5,793 bases of DNA from Modestobacter sp. Lineage in GTDB: Bacteria; Actinomycetota; Actinomycetes; Mycobacteriales; Geodermatophilaceae. Below the pieces are notes generated by a model, which had not been told where the DNA came from, made no database searches, and saw only the letters and a program-made list of their open reading frames with translations. This document shows positions 1-5,410 of this stretch, piece by piece (within the stretch, counting starts at the first letter, position 1; every line of letters begins with the position of its first letter). Both the position numbers and the translations under genes were made by a program. The stretch covers positions 1 through 5,793 of the forward strand of contig JAOPVN010000069.1 in the NCBI GenBank assembly GCA_025966175.1, read 5' to 3'.

Positions 1-311
1 TGGCCCGCCGCCGGGTGTACGTGCACCCGGTGCGGTGGACCTCGCTGGGTCTGTCGCTGCTGGAGGCGATGCACCTGGGCATGCCGGTCGTCGCGCTGGC
101 CACCACCGAGGCGGTGGAGGCGGTGCCCGCCGAGGCCGGGGTGCTCTCCACCCGTCCCGACCGGCTGGCCGCCGCCGTCCGGCACTTCATCGACGAGCCC
201 GACGCCGCCCGGCTGGCCGGCAAGGCCGCCCGCGCCGCCGCCCTGGAGCGCTACGGGCTGGCGAGGTTCCTCGCCGACTGGGACCGGCTGCTGACGGAGG
301 TGACCCGATGA
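1..311 (+). CDS. GT4-family glycosyltransferase, C-terminal part (5' end outside window)
   Basis: The first full codon is at 3-5 and the frame is open from the window edge to TGA at 309-311, giving about 102 residues. They match the second Rossmann half of a GT-B, GT4-type glycosyltransferase: a buried strand ending VYVHP, then the nucleotide-sugar-binding stretch SLGLSLLEAM, then GMPVVALATTEAVEAVP and a closing helix ending DRLLTEVTR. GT4 enzymes transfer a sugar from a nucleotide (or lipid) donor in the cytoplasm; donor and acceptor cannot be read here. In the usual E-x7-E donor motif the second Glu (in LLEAM) is present, but the position of the first Glu is Thr (RWTSLG). The gene shares an ATGA overlap with the next glycosyltransferase, so it belongs to the same operon. 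The family call is firm; the specificity is unknown. Confidence 0.9.
   Translation, partial: ARRRVYVHPVRWTSLGLSLLEAMHLGMPVVALATTEAVEAVPAEAGVLSTRPDRLAAAVRHFIDEPDAARLAGKAARAAALERYGLARFLADWDRLLTEVTR
296..300 (+). promoter_or_regulatory. Shine-Dalgarno site for the second glycosyltransferase
   Basis: GGAGG lies inside the last codons of the upstream gene, with 7 nt between it and ATG 308. It is the best ribosome-binding site in the operon. It decides the start of the downstream gene, whose frame stays open far upstream without protein similarity. Confidence 0.75.
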
Positions 312-1531
312 GGATCGACCTGGTGTCCGAACATGCGTCGCCGCTCGCCGCCATCGGGGGCGTCGACGCCGGTGGGCAGAACGTGCACGTCGCGGCGCTG
401 GCCGCCGGCCTGGCCGCCCGCGGTCACCAGGTCACCGTGCACACCCGCCGCGACGACGCGGACCTGCCCGCTCGGGTGCGGACCGCCGACGGCTACGACG
501 TGGCGCACGTGCCCGCCGGACCGGCCACCGTGCTCCCCAAGGACGAGCTGCTCCAGCACATGGCGACCTTCGCCGACGTGCTGCACGCCGAGTGGTCGGC
601 GACCCGGCCCGACGTCGTGCACGCGCACTTCTGGATGAGCGGGCTGGCCTCGGTGCAGGCCACCGCCGGGCTCGGGATCCCGGTGCTGCAGACCTTCCAC
701 GCCCTGGGCTCGGTCAAGCGCCGGCACCAGGGGGACGCGGACACCTCACCCGAACAGCGCATCGACCTGGAGCGGGGGCTGTGCGCCGACGTCGACCACG
801 TCGTCGCGACCTGCACCGACGAGGTGTTCGAGCTGCGCCGGCTCGGGCTGTCCAGCGACCGGGTGTCCATCGTCCCGTGCGGCGTGGACACCGCCGTCTT
901 CACCCCGCGCGGCCCGGTCGCGCCGCGCTCGGACCGGCCGCGGCTGCTCGTCCTGGGCCGGCTGGTCGAGCGGAAGGGGCAGGAGGACGCCGTGCGCGCG
1001 CTGGCCGCCGTCCCTGCGGCGGAGCTCGTCGTCGTGGGTGGGCCGGAGGCAGCGGAGCTGGACGACGACCCGGAGGTCTGCCGGCTGCGCGGGATCGCCG
1101 CCGACCTCGGCGTCGCGGACCGGCTGGTCTTCACCGGCTCGGTGTCCCGGGCCGACGTGCCGGGCTGGATCCGCTCGGCCGACGTCGTCCTCGCGGTGCC
1201 CTGGTACGAGCCGTTCGGGATCACCCCGCTGGAGGCGATGGCCTGCGGGCGCCCCGTCGTCGCCACCGCCGTCGGTGGCCTGGTCGACAGCGTGGCGGAC
1301 GGCGTCACCGGCGACCTCGTGCCGCCACGGGACCCCGCCGCGCTGGGGGAGGCGCTCGCCGCACTGCTCGCCGACGACGAACGGCGGGCCGGGTACGGCG
1401 CCGCCGGGGTCACCCGCGCCCGTACCCGCTACCGCTGGTCCCGGGTCGTCGCCGACACCGACGCCGTCTACCGCCAGGTGCTCGCGGCCCGAGCGCCCGA
1501 GAAGACCGCCCTGATCGAGGAGTCCCGATGA
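308..1531 (+). CDS. GT4 glycosyltransferase of the MshA / sucrose-phosphate-synthase type
   Basis: This is a 407-residue GT-B enzyme, a normal length for GT4. The N-terminal Rossmann half begins MRIDLVSEHASP and carries the glycine loop GGVDAGGQN (residues 17-25), like the GDAGGMN loop of MshA. HAHFWMSG (106-113) and QTFHALGSVK (128-137) also resemble MshA segments. The C-terminal half shows GRLVERKG (217-224), with Arg218 and Lys223 in the usual donor-phosphate positions, and an intact E-x7-E motif (Glu301, Glu309) in EPFGITPLEAMACGRPVV. MshA itself makes the mycothiol precursor from UDP-GlcNAc and inositol phosphate. Here the gene lies between another GT4 gene and gmhA/hldE, so a role in building a heptose-containing glycan is more likely than mycothiol synthesis; this is inference. 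The start rests on the GGAGG at 296 and the ATGA overlap with the previous stop. The stop overlaps the gmhA start in the same way. Confidence 0.94.
   Translation: MRIDLVSEHASPLAAIGGVDAGGQNVHVAALAAGLAARGHQVTVHTRRDDADLPARVRTADGYDVAHVPAGPATVLPKDELLQHMATFADVLHAEWSATRPDVVHAHFWMSGLASVQATAGLGIPVLQTFHALGSVKRRHQGDADTSPEQRIDLERGLCADVDHVVATCTDEVFELRRLGLSSDRVSIVPCGVDTAVFTPRGPVAPRSDRPRLLVLGRLVERKGQEDAVRALAAVPAAELVVVGGPEAAELDDDPEVCRLRGIAADLGVADRLVFTGSVSRADVPGWIRSADVVLAVPWYEPFGITPLEAMACGRPVVATAVGGLVDSVADGVTGDLVPPRDPAALGEALAALLADDERRAGYGAAGVTRARTRYRWSRVVADTDAVYRQVLAARAPEKTALIEESR
1517..1522 (+). promoter_or_regulatory. Shine-Dalgarno site for gmhA
   Basis: GAGGAG lies in the last codons of the upstream glycosyltransferase gene, 5 nt before ATG 1528. 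Together with the ATGA overlap at 1528-1531 it supports this start for gmhA, even though the protein then has an N-terminal extension compared with E. coli GmhA. Confidence 0.7.
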
Positions 1532-2196
1532 CCGCCGCTCCGTTCCGCGCCGCCGAAGTCGTCTCGCCCGACTCCTGCACCCACCTCACCGGGCACGACC
1601 ACGTCGCGTCGCTGACCACCGCCCTGCGGGATCTCACCGACCAGATCGACACCCTCGACCGCTGGGGACGGCAGCTGGCCGACGTGCTGACCGGCCCGCC
1701 CCGCGGGCGGCTGCTGGCCGCGGGCAACGGCGGCAGTGCCGCGCAGGCCCAGCACCTCACCGCCGAGCTGGTCGGCCGCTACCGCGCCGACCGGCCGCCG
1801 TTCTCCGCGATCTGCCTGACCGCCGAGACCTCCAGCCTCACCGCGATCGCCAACGACTACCCGGCCGACGAGCTGTTCGCCCGGCAGGTCGAGGCGCACG
1901 GCCGGGCCGGGGACGTGCTGGTGCTGCTGTCGACCAGCGGCCGCAGCCCGAACGCGGTCGCCGCCGCCCGCCGGGCCCGTGACTGCGGCATCACGGTGCT
2001 CGCGATGACCGGCCCGGCGCCCAACCCGCTGGCCGCCGTCGCGCACGACACGGTCGCCATCGACTCCCCGTGGACGGCGACCGTGCAGGAGTGCCACCTG
2101 GTCGCGCTGCACCTGCTCTGCGCCGCGTTCGACGCCGCGGTGCTCGCCGAGCCGGCCCGGATCGAGACCGCCAACCACGTGCAGGTCGTCGAATGA
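1528..2196 (+). CDS. gmhA: Sedoheptulose-7-phosphate isomerase (SIS domain)
   Basis: GmhA converts sedoheptulose 7-phosphate to D-glycero-D-manno-heptose 7-phosphate, the first step of nucleotide-heptose synthesis, in the cytoplasm and usually as a homotetramer. The protein has 222 residues; E. coli GmhA has about 192. The difference is mainly a 25-30 residue N-terminal extension. The SIS fold is clear: GNGGS (66-70) and STSGRSPN (135-142) form the sugar-phosphate-binding loops. All four metal/active-site positions of the family can be placed: His76 and Glu80 in HLTAE, Gln187 and His195 in QECHLVALH. The spacing of each pair (4 and 8) matches E. coli His61/Glu65 and Gln172/His180. It should therefore be catalytically competent. 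ATGA overlaps at both ends place it in a coupled operon directly before hldE, which supplies the next steps. The closest alternative is a DiaA-like SIS protein, but the metal ligands and context favour GmhA. Confidence 0.94.
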   Translation: MTAAPFRAAEVVSPDSCTHLTGHDHVASLTTALRDLTDQIDTLDRWGRQLADVLTGPPRGRLLAAGNGGSAAQAQHLTAELVGRYRADRPPFSAICLTAETSSLTAIANDYPADELFARQVEAHGRAGDVLVLLSTSGRSPNAVAAARRARDCGITVLAMTGPAPNPLAAVAHDTVAIDSPWTATVQECHLVALHLLCAAFDAAVLAEPARIETANHVQVVE

Positions 2197-3557
2197 TCGT
2201 GGTGGTGGGGGACGGCCTCCTCGACGTGGACCTGGTCGGGACGGCGTCCCGGCTGACTCCCGACGCCCCGGTTCCGGTGGTCGAGAACGTCGAGACCCGC
2301 GAGCGCCCCGGTGGCGCGGCGCTGGCCGCCGTGCTGGCGGCACAGTTCGCCGGCGGCCGGGAGGTCGTGCTGGTGACCCCACTGGCCGACGACGACGGCG
2401 CTCGGCGACTGCGCGCCCTGCTCGACGGCCGGGTGCGGCTGATCGGGATCCCCGCGACCGGGGGCACCCCGGTCAAGCAGCGGATCCGGGTCGGCGACCA
2501 CTCCGTCGTCCGGCTGGACAGCGGTGGCGCCGTCTCGTCCTTCGGTGCGCTGCCGGCCGAGGCCGCCGCCGCGATCCGGGACGCCGCGGCCGTGCTCGTG
2601 GCCGACTACGGCCGGGGGACGACGTCGGCCCCGGACGTGCGGGAGGCGCTGTCGTCGGCCCGCGGACCGGTGGTCTGGGACCCGCACCCGCGCGGTGCGG
2701 ACCCGATGCCCTCCGTCCGGCTGGTCACGCCCAACGGCGTGGAGGCCGCCCGGGTGGCTCATGCGGCTGGACTGGAGGTCGCCGGCGACGGGCTGGCCGC
2801 GGTCGGCGCCCGGGCGCAGGCGCTCATCGCGCACTGGGGCGTCGGCGCGGTCGCGGTCACCCTCGGCGCGCGCGGCGCGCTGCTCTCCTACGGCGAGGGT
2901 GCACCGATGGTCGTGCCGGCCACCCCTGTCACCGGCGGCGATCCGTGCGGTGCCGGCGACTCCTTCGCCGCCGCGGTGACCGTGGCGCTGGCCGGCGGCG
3001 CGGTCACCGGCGAGGCGGTCACCACCGCGGTCGCCGCCGCCGGTGCGTTCGTCGCCCGCGGCGGGGCGTCGGCCTGGGACGTCGCGCCCGCTGGTGCTGC
3101 GGCCCCGGCTCCCGACGTCGATGCCCTGCTGGAGCGGGTGCGCACGGCCGGCGGCACCGTCGTGGCCACCGGCGGCTGCTTCGACCTGCTGCACGCCGGC
3201 CACGTCGCCACCCTGCGGGCCGCCCGCGGGCTGGGGGACTGCCTGGTCGTCTGCATCAACTCCGATGACTCGGTCCGCCGGCTCAAGGGCCCCTCGCGGC
3301 CGCTGGTCACCGCCCTGGACAGGGCGCGGGTGCTGGAGGCGCTTGAGTTCGTCGACGCCGTCGTCGTCTTCGGCGAGGACACCCCGGCCCAGGTGCTCGA
3401 CCGGCTCCGTCCGGACGTCTGGGCCAAGGGCGGCGACTACGCCGGCGCCGACCTGCCCGAGGCCGCGGTGCTGCAGCGCTGGGGTGGCCAGGCCGTCGTC
3501 CTGCCCTACCTGGACGGCCACTCGACCACCGCCCTGGTCGAGCGCTCCCAGGTGTGA
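2193..3557 (+). CDS. hldE: Bifunctional heptose-7-phosphate kinase / heptose-1-phosphate adenylyltransferase
   Basis: This 454-residue fusion has the domain order of E. coli HldE (477 aa). Residues 1-295 form a PfkB/ribokinase-type kinase: GDGLLDVDLVGTASRLTPDAPVPVV (6-30) matches the substrate-lid start, TPNGVEA lies at 179-185, and GGDPCGAGDSF (248-258) holds the anion hole and the catalytic Asp256. Residues about 320-454 form a nucleotidyltransferase: GGCFDLLHAGH with the HxGH motif (His334-His337), INSDDSVRRLKGPSRP (355-370), and KGGDY (412-416). It phosphorylates heptose 7-phosphate at C1 and then, after GmhB dephosphorylation, makes ADP-heptose. The adenylyltransferase half is very close to E. 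coli; the kinase half has GGAAL where E. coli has GGAAN. The start is ATG 2193, overlapping the gmhA stop by ATGA, with only a weak upstream AGG. The pathway's phosphatase and epimerase are not encoded here. Confidence 0.94.
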   Translation: MIVVVGDGLLDVDLVGTASRLTPDAPVPVVENVETRERPGGAALAAVLAAQFAGGREVVLVTPLADDDGARRLRALLDGRVRLIGIPATGGTPVKQRIRVGDHSVVRLDSGGAVSSFGALPAEAAAAIRDAAAVLVADYGRGTTSAPDVREALSSARGPVVWDPHPRGADPMPSVRLVTPNGVEAARVAHAAGLEVAGDGLAAVGARAQALIAHWGVGAVAVTLGARGALLSYGEGAPMVVPATPVTGGDPCGAGDSFAAAVTVALAGGAVTGEAVTTAVAAAGAFVARGGASAWDVAPAGAAAPAPDVDALLERVRTAGGTVVATGGCFDLLHAGHVATLRAARGLGDCLVVCINSDDSVRRLKGPSRPLVTALDRARVLEALEFVDAVVVFGEDTPAQVLDRLRPDVWAKGGDYAGADLPEAAVLQRWGGQAVVLPYLDGHSTTALVERSQV

Positions 3558-3634
3558 AGAAGGACCCCGCTGCCCCTCCCCGCTTTCGGCGCCGAAAGCG
3601 GCGTCCGACGTCCCGCTTTCGGCGCCGAAAGTGA
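3554..3634 (+). CDS. Possible 26-residue basic leader ORF across the palindromes (hypothetical)
   Basis: A GTG at 3554 overlaps the hldE TGA as GTGA. It opens a frame of 26 codons ending at TGA 3632-3634, which in turn overlaps the GTG at 3631 as GTGA, a candidate start of the GT9 gene. The peptide starts MKKDPAAPP and contains RFRRRK twice (residues 10-15 and 21-26), one per palindrome copy, so about half its residues are Arg or Lys. No good Shine-Dalgarno precedes it; AGG at 3550-3552 is too close. If translated it would depend on ribosomes finishing hldE, and it could pass them on to the GT9 gene. The reading could equally be a by-product of a GC-rich palindrome whose 33 bp period is a multiple of three. 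I recognise no family. Confidence 0.25.
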   Translation: MKKDPAAPPRFRRRKRRPTSRFRRRK

Positions 3635-3666
3635 GGGAGGGTGGTGCGCTTTCGGCGCCGAAAGCG
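3580..3666. repeat. Three tandem palindromes at exact 33 bp period
   Basis: CGCTTTCGGCGCCGAAAGCG is a perfect 20 bp palindrome and is present at 3581-3600 and 3647-3666. The copy at 3614-3633 differs only by T for C at 3632. The central 16 bp (CTTTCGGCGCCGAAAG) is identical in all three. The first copy extends to 22 bp (3580-3601). Dyad centres fall at 3590/3591, 3623/3624 and 3656/3657, 33 bp apart each time, and both 13 bp spacers are unrelated in sequence. The array fills most of the gap between hldE and the GT9 gene. Each copy could be an operator half-site pair, an RNA hairpin (8 bp stem, GCGC loop) or a dispersed repeat unit. No U-tract follows, so classic intrinsic termination is unlikely. 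Confidence 0.93.
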
Positions 3667-4608
3667 AAGGAAACCGCGCCGACGGCGGTGGTGCTGCGGC
3701 CGCTGGGGCTCGGGGACCTGCTCACCGGGATCCCGGCGATCCGCGGCATCCGGGCCGCGGTGCCCGACCACCGCCTGGTGCTCGCCACCACCCGGGCACT
3801 CGAGCCGCTGGCCGCGCTGATCGACGCCGTCGACGAGGTGCTGCCCGCGGTCGAGCTCGAGCCGCTGGACTGGACGGGCGCACCCCCCGAGCTCGCCGTC
3901 GACCTGCACGGCAAGGGCCCGCTGTCCCACGTCGTCGTCGCCGACCTGCACCCCGAGCGGCTGCTCACGTTCGACAGCCCCGGCTACCCCGGGCCGACCT
4001 GGTACGCGGGAGAGCACGAGGTCCGGCGCTGGTGCCGGCTGGTCTCCGAGGGGCTGGACGTCGACTGCGACCCCGATGCGCTCGATCTGGCGGTGCCGGC
4101 CCCGACCCCGCCGGCATCCGGGGTCGCCGTCGTCCACCCCGGGGCCGCCTTTCCCGGACGGCGCTGGCCGCCGGAGCGCTTCTCCGCCGTCGCCCGGCAC
4201 CTCGCCGCGTCCGGACTCGAGGTCGCCCTCACCGGTGGACCGGCCGAGCGGGACCTCGCGCTCGCCGTCGCCCGGGGCGCCGGGCTGGGGGAGGAGGCCG
4301 TGCTGGCCGGGCGGACGACGTCGCTGGAGCTGGCCGCCGTCATCGCCGCGGCCCGGGTCGTCGTGTGCGGGGACACCGGGGTGGCGCACCTGGCCAGCGC
4401 CTACCGCCGTCCCTCGGTGGTGCTCTTCGGCCCGGTCTCCCCCGCGCTGTGGGGGCCGCCGGTCAGGGCCGGGAAGCAGGGGCCATTGCACGTCGTCCTC
4501 TGGCACGGCGACGGCACCGGCGACCCCTGGGGGACGACGCTGGACCCCGCGCTGGCGCGGATTCCCGTCGAGGAGGTGACCAGCGCGCTCGACACCCTGC
4601 TCGGGTGA
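3631..4608 (+). CDS. GT9-family glycosyltransferase, heptosyltransferase-like
   Basis: From GTG 3631 the product is 325 residues, typical of the WaaC/WaaF (GT9) family. The N-terminal half begins with VVLRPLGLGDLLTGIPAIRGIRA (20-42); Asp29 sits where the catalytic Asp of E. coli WaaC lies. The C-terminal half has HPGAAFPGRRWP (169-180), GDTGVAHLASA (247-257) and VVLFGPVSPALWGP (263-276), the family's donor-binding signature. GT9 enzymes move ADP-heptose onto a glycan acceptor at the cytoplasmic face of the membrane, which fits the upstream gmhA-hldE pair; the true acceptor is unknown. The start is uncertain. GTG 3631 overlaps the stop of a small upstream frame and makes the third palindrome coding (LSAPK). 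GTG 3688 (306 residues) begins right at the first beta strand but has only a distant AAGGA at 3667-3671. The gene converges on the minus-strand gene with 10 bp between stops. Confidence 0.92.
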   Translation: MREGGALSAPKAKETAPTAVVLRPLGLGDLLTGIPAIRGIRAAVPDHRLVLATTRALEPLAALIDAVDEVLPAVELEPLDWTGAPPELAVDLHGKGPLSHVVVADLHPERLLTFDSPGYPGPTWYAGEHEVRRWCRLVSEGLDVDCDPDALDLAVPAPTPPASGVAVVHPGAAFPGRRWPPERFSAVARHLAASGLEVALTGGPAERDLALAVARGAGLGEEAVLAGRTTSLELAAVIAAARVVVCGDTGVAHLASAYRRPSVVLFGPVSPALWGPPVRAGKQGPLHVVLWHGDGTGDPWGTTLDPALARIPVEEVTSALDTLLG

Positions 4609-4618
4609 CGGAACTGCG

Positions 4619-5329
4619 TCAGACGTCGTCGACGATGGCGCTGATCCGGGCGGCCAGCACGAGATCACGCTCGGTGACGCCGTCGACGGAGCGGGTCCAG
4701 AGCAGGTACGTCGTCCCGTTCGGGTCCTTCTCCACCACGACGTGGTGGTGCAGCTGCTCCTCCACGCGGGCGATCCGGCCGCGGACGTCGGCAGCGACCT
4801 CGGCCGGCAGGCTGACCGTGCGGCGGATCCGGTTGTCGTCACCGGTCCACCCGGGCCGTTCCGCCAGCGCTCCCTCGACCTCCTCGCGCGTGAGCCTGGC
4901 CGGCTCCGACGATGCGGGCGACGCGTCACGCTCCCGGGGCGGGAGGCTCGTCGGTGGCGTGAACAGGTCGCCGAACTCGTCGGGCAGCTCCGCGCGCAGG
5001 GTCTCGGCGGCCTTGGGGTACTCCTCGGCGATGAGCGACAGCACCGCCTGCGCGACGTACCGCGCCCGCTCGGGGTCGTCGTTGGGCACCGAGGAGACCG
5101 TCGCCAGGAACGACGCGAGGCCGCGGTCCTCCACCGGCGTCGTCGACTGGGCCACGACCTCCGCGAGGCCGAGCGGCAGGACCGCGGCCAACTGGGCGCG
5201 ACCGTCGGCGCCGACCCTGCGGGCCACGCCCACCAGGACGCTCTCGGCCTCCCTGTCGACGCGCTCCAGGTCGTCGCGACCGGCGCGCTTGGCGACGGCG
5301 TGGACGAACGCCTTGTGTCCCAGGGCCAT
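4619..5329 (-). CDS. DUF2267 protein with C-terminal pterin dehydratase-like domain
   Basis: From ATG 5329 the product is 236 residues with no signal peptide or membrane segment. Residues 4-124 look like a duplicated DUF2267 module: each half is a helical stretch closing on an LP motif (LPLGLAEVV at 51-59, LPDEFGDLF at 115-123). A Pro/Ser-rich linker (125-145) leads to residues 146-236, which resemble pterin-4a-carbinolamine dehydratase (PCD): Trp161, Arg169-Arg170, EEQLHHH (190-196), Y208, and DGVTERDLVLAARI (216-229). PCD recycles tetrahydrobiopterin and can also act as a dimerisation cofactor. Here the usual HHP reads HHH, and the TH later in the domain reads TR (212-213), so catalysis is doubtful. 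In-frame TTG 5365 and GTG 5338 would add 12 or 9 residues; ATG is preferred because the DUF2267 helix begins just after it. No clear ribosome-binding site is seen for any of the three. DUF2267 has no settled function. Confidence 0.87.
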   Translation of the reverse strand: MALGHKAFVHAVAKRAGRDDLERVDREAESVLVGVARRVGADGRAQLAAVLPLGLAEVVAQSTTPVEDRGLASFLATVSSVPNDDPERARYVAQAVLSLIAEEYPKAAETLRAELPDEFGDLFTPPTSLPPRERDASPASSEPARLTREEVEGALAERPGWTGDDNRIRRTVSLPAEVAADVRGRIARVEEQLHHHVVVEKDPNGTTYLLWTRSVDGVTERDLVLAARISAIVDDV

Positions 5330-5365
5330 GTCGGGCACGCAACACCGGTGGACGACGCCAGACAA

Positions 5366-5399
5366 TCGGCAGACCTGCCGAGGACGGGCTGTCAGCCCG
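5366..5399. promoter_or_regulatory. Two adjacent dyad symmetries between the minus-strand genes
   Basis: TCGGCAGACCTGCCGA (5366-5381) has 7 bp arms around a 2 bp centre. CGGGCTGTCAGCCCG (5385-5399) has 7 bp arms around one base. The second right arm, CAGCCCG, recurs at 5403-5409, so a longer alternative hairpin with an 11-nt loop is possible. On the minus strand the second dyad lies just after the VWA stop and the first lies upstream of the DUF2267 gene. They may be a terminator-like hairpin and an operator, but there is no T-run, and short dyads are frequent in such GC-rich DNA. Confidence 0.35.
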
Positions 5400-5410
5400 C
5401 AGCAGCCCGG

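Noticed and set aside
35..307. Upstream extension of the second glycosyltransferase frame
   Set aside because: The extended residues are Gly/Arg-rich and out of frame with the real GT4 C-terminus. ATG 308 has a good GGAGG and begins exactly at the first beta strand.
3580..3666. CRISPR array
   Set aside because: There are only three units with 13 bp spacers, the repeat is a full palindrome, no cas genes are present, and the array lies inside an operon.
3580..3666. Intrinsic transcription terminator after hldE
   Set aside because: The hairpins are strong but none is followed by a T-run, and the GT9 gene downstream belongs functionally with hldE. Attenuation remains possible.
1857..3968. Very long minus-strand open frame (about 700 codons) opposite gmhA, hldE and the GT9 gene
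   Set aside because: Its translation is low-complexity Arg/Gly/Ala/Ser-rich with no recognisable domain. The plus strand there encodes three clear enzymes. It is the usual GC-rich shadow frame.
3307..4929. Minus-strand open frame of 540 codons crossing the GT9 gene and the palindromes
   Set aside because: It is Arg/Pro/Gly-rich with no family features, and it overlaps well-supported genes on both strands.
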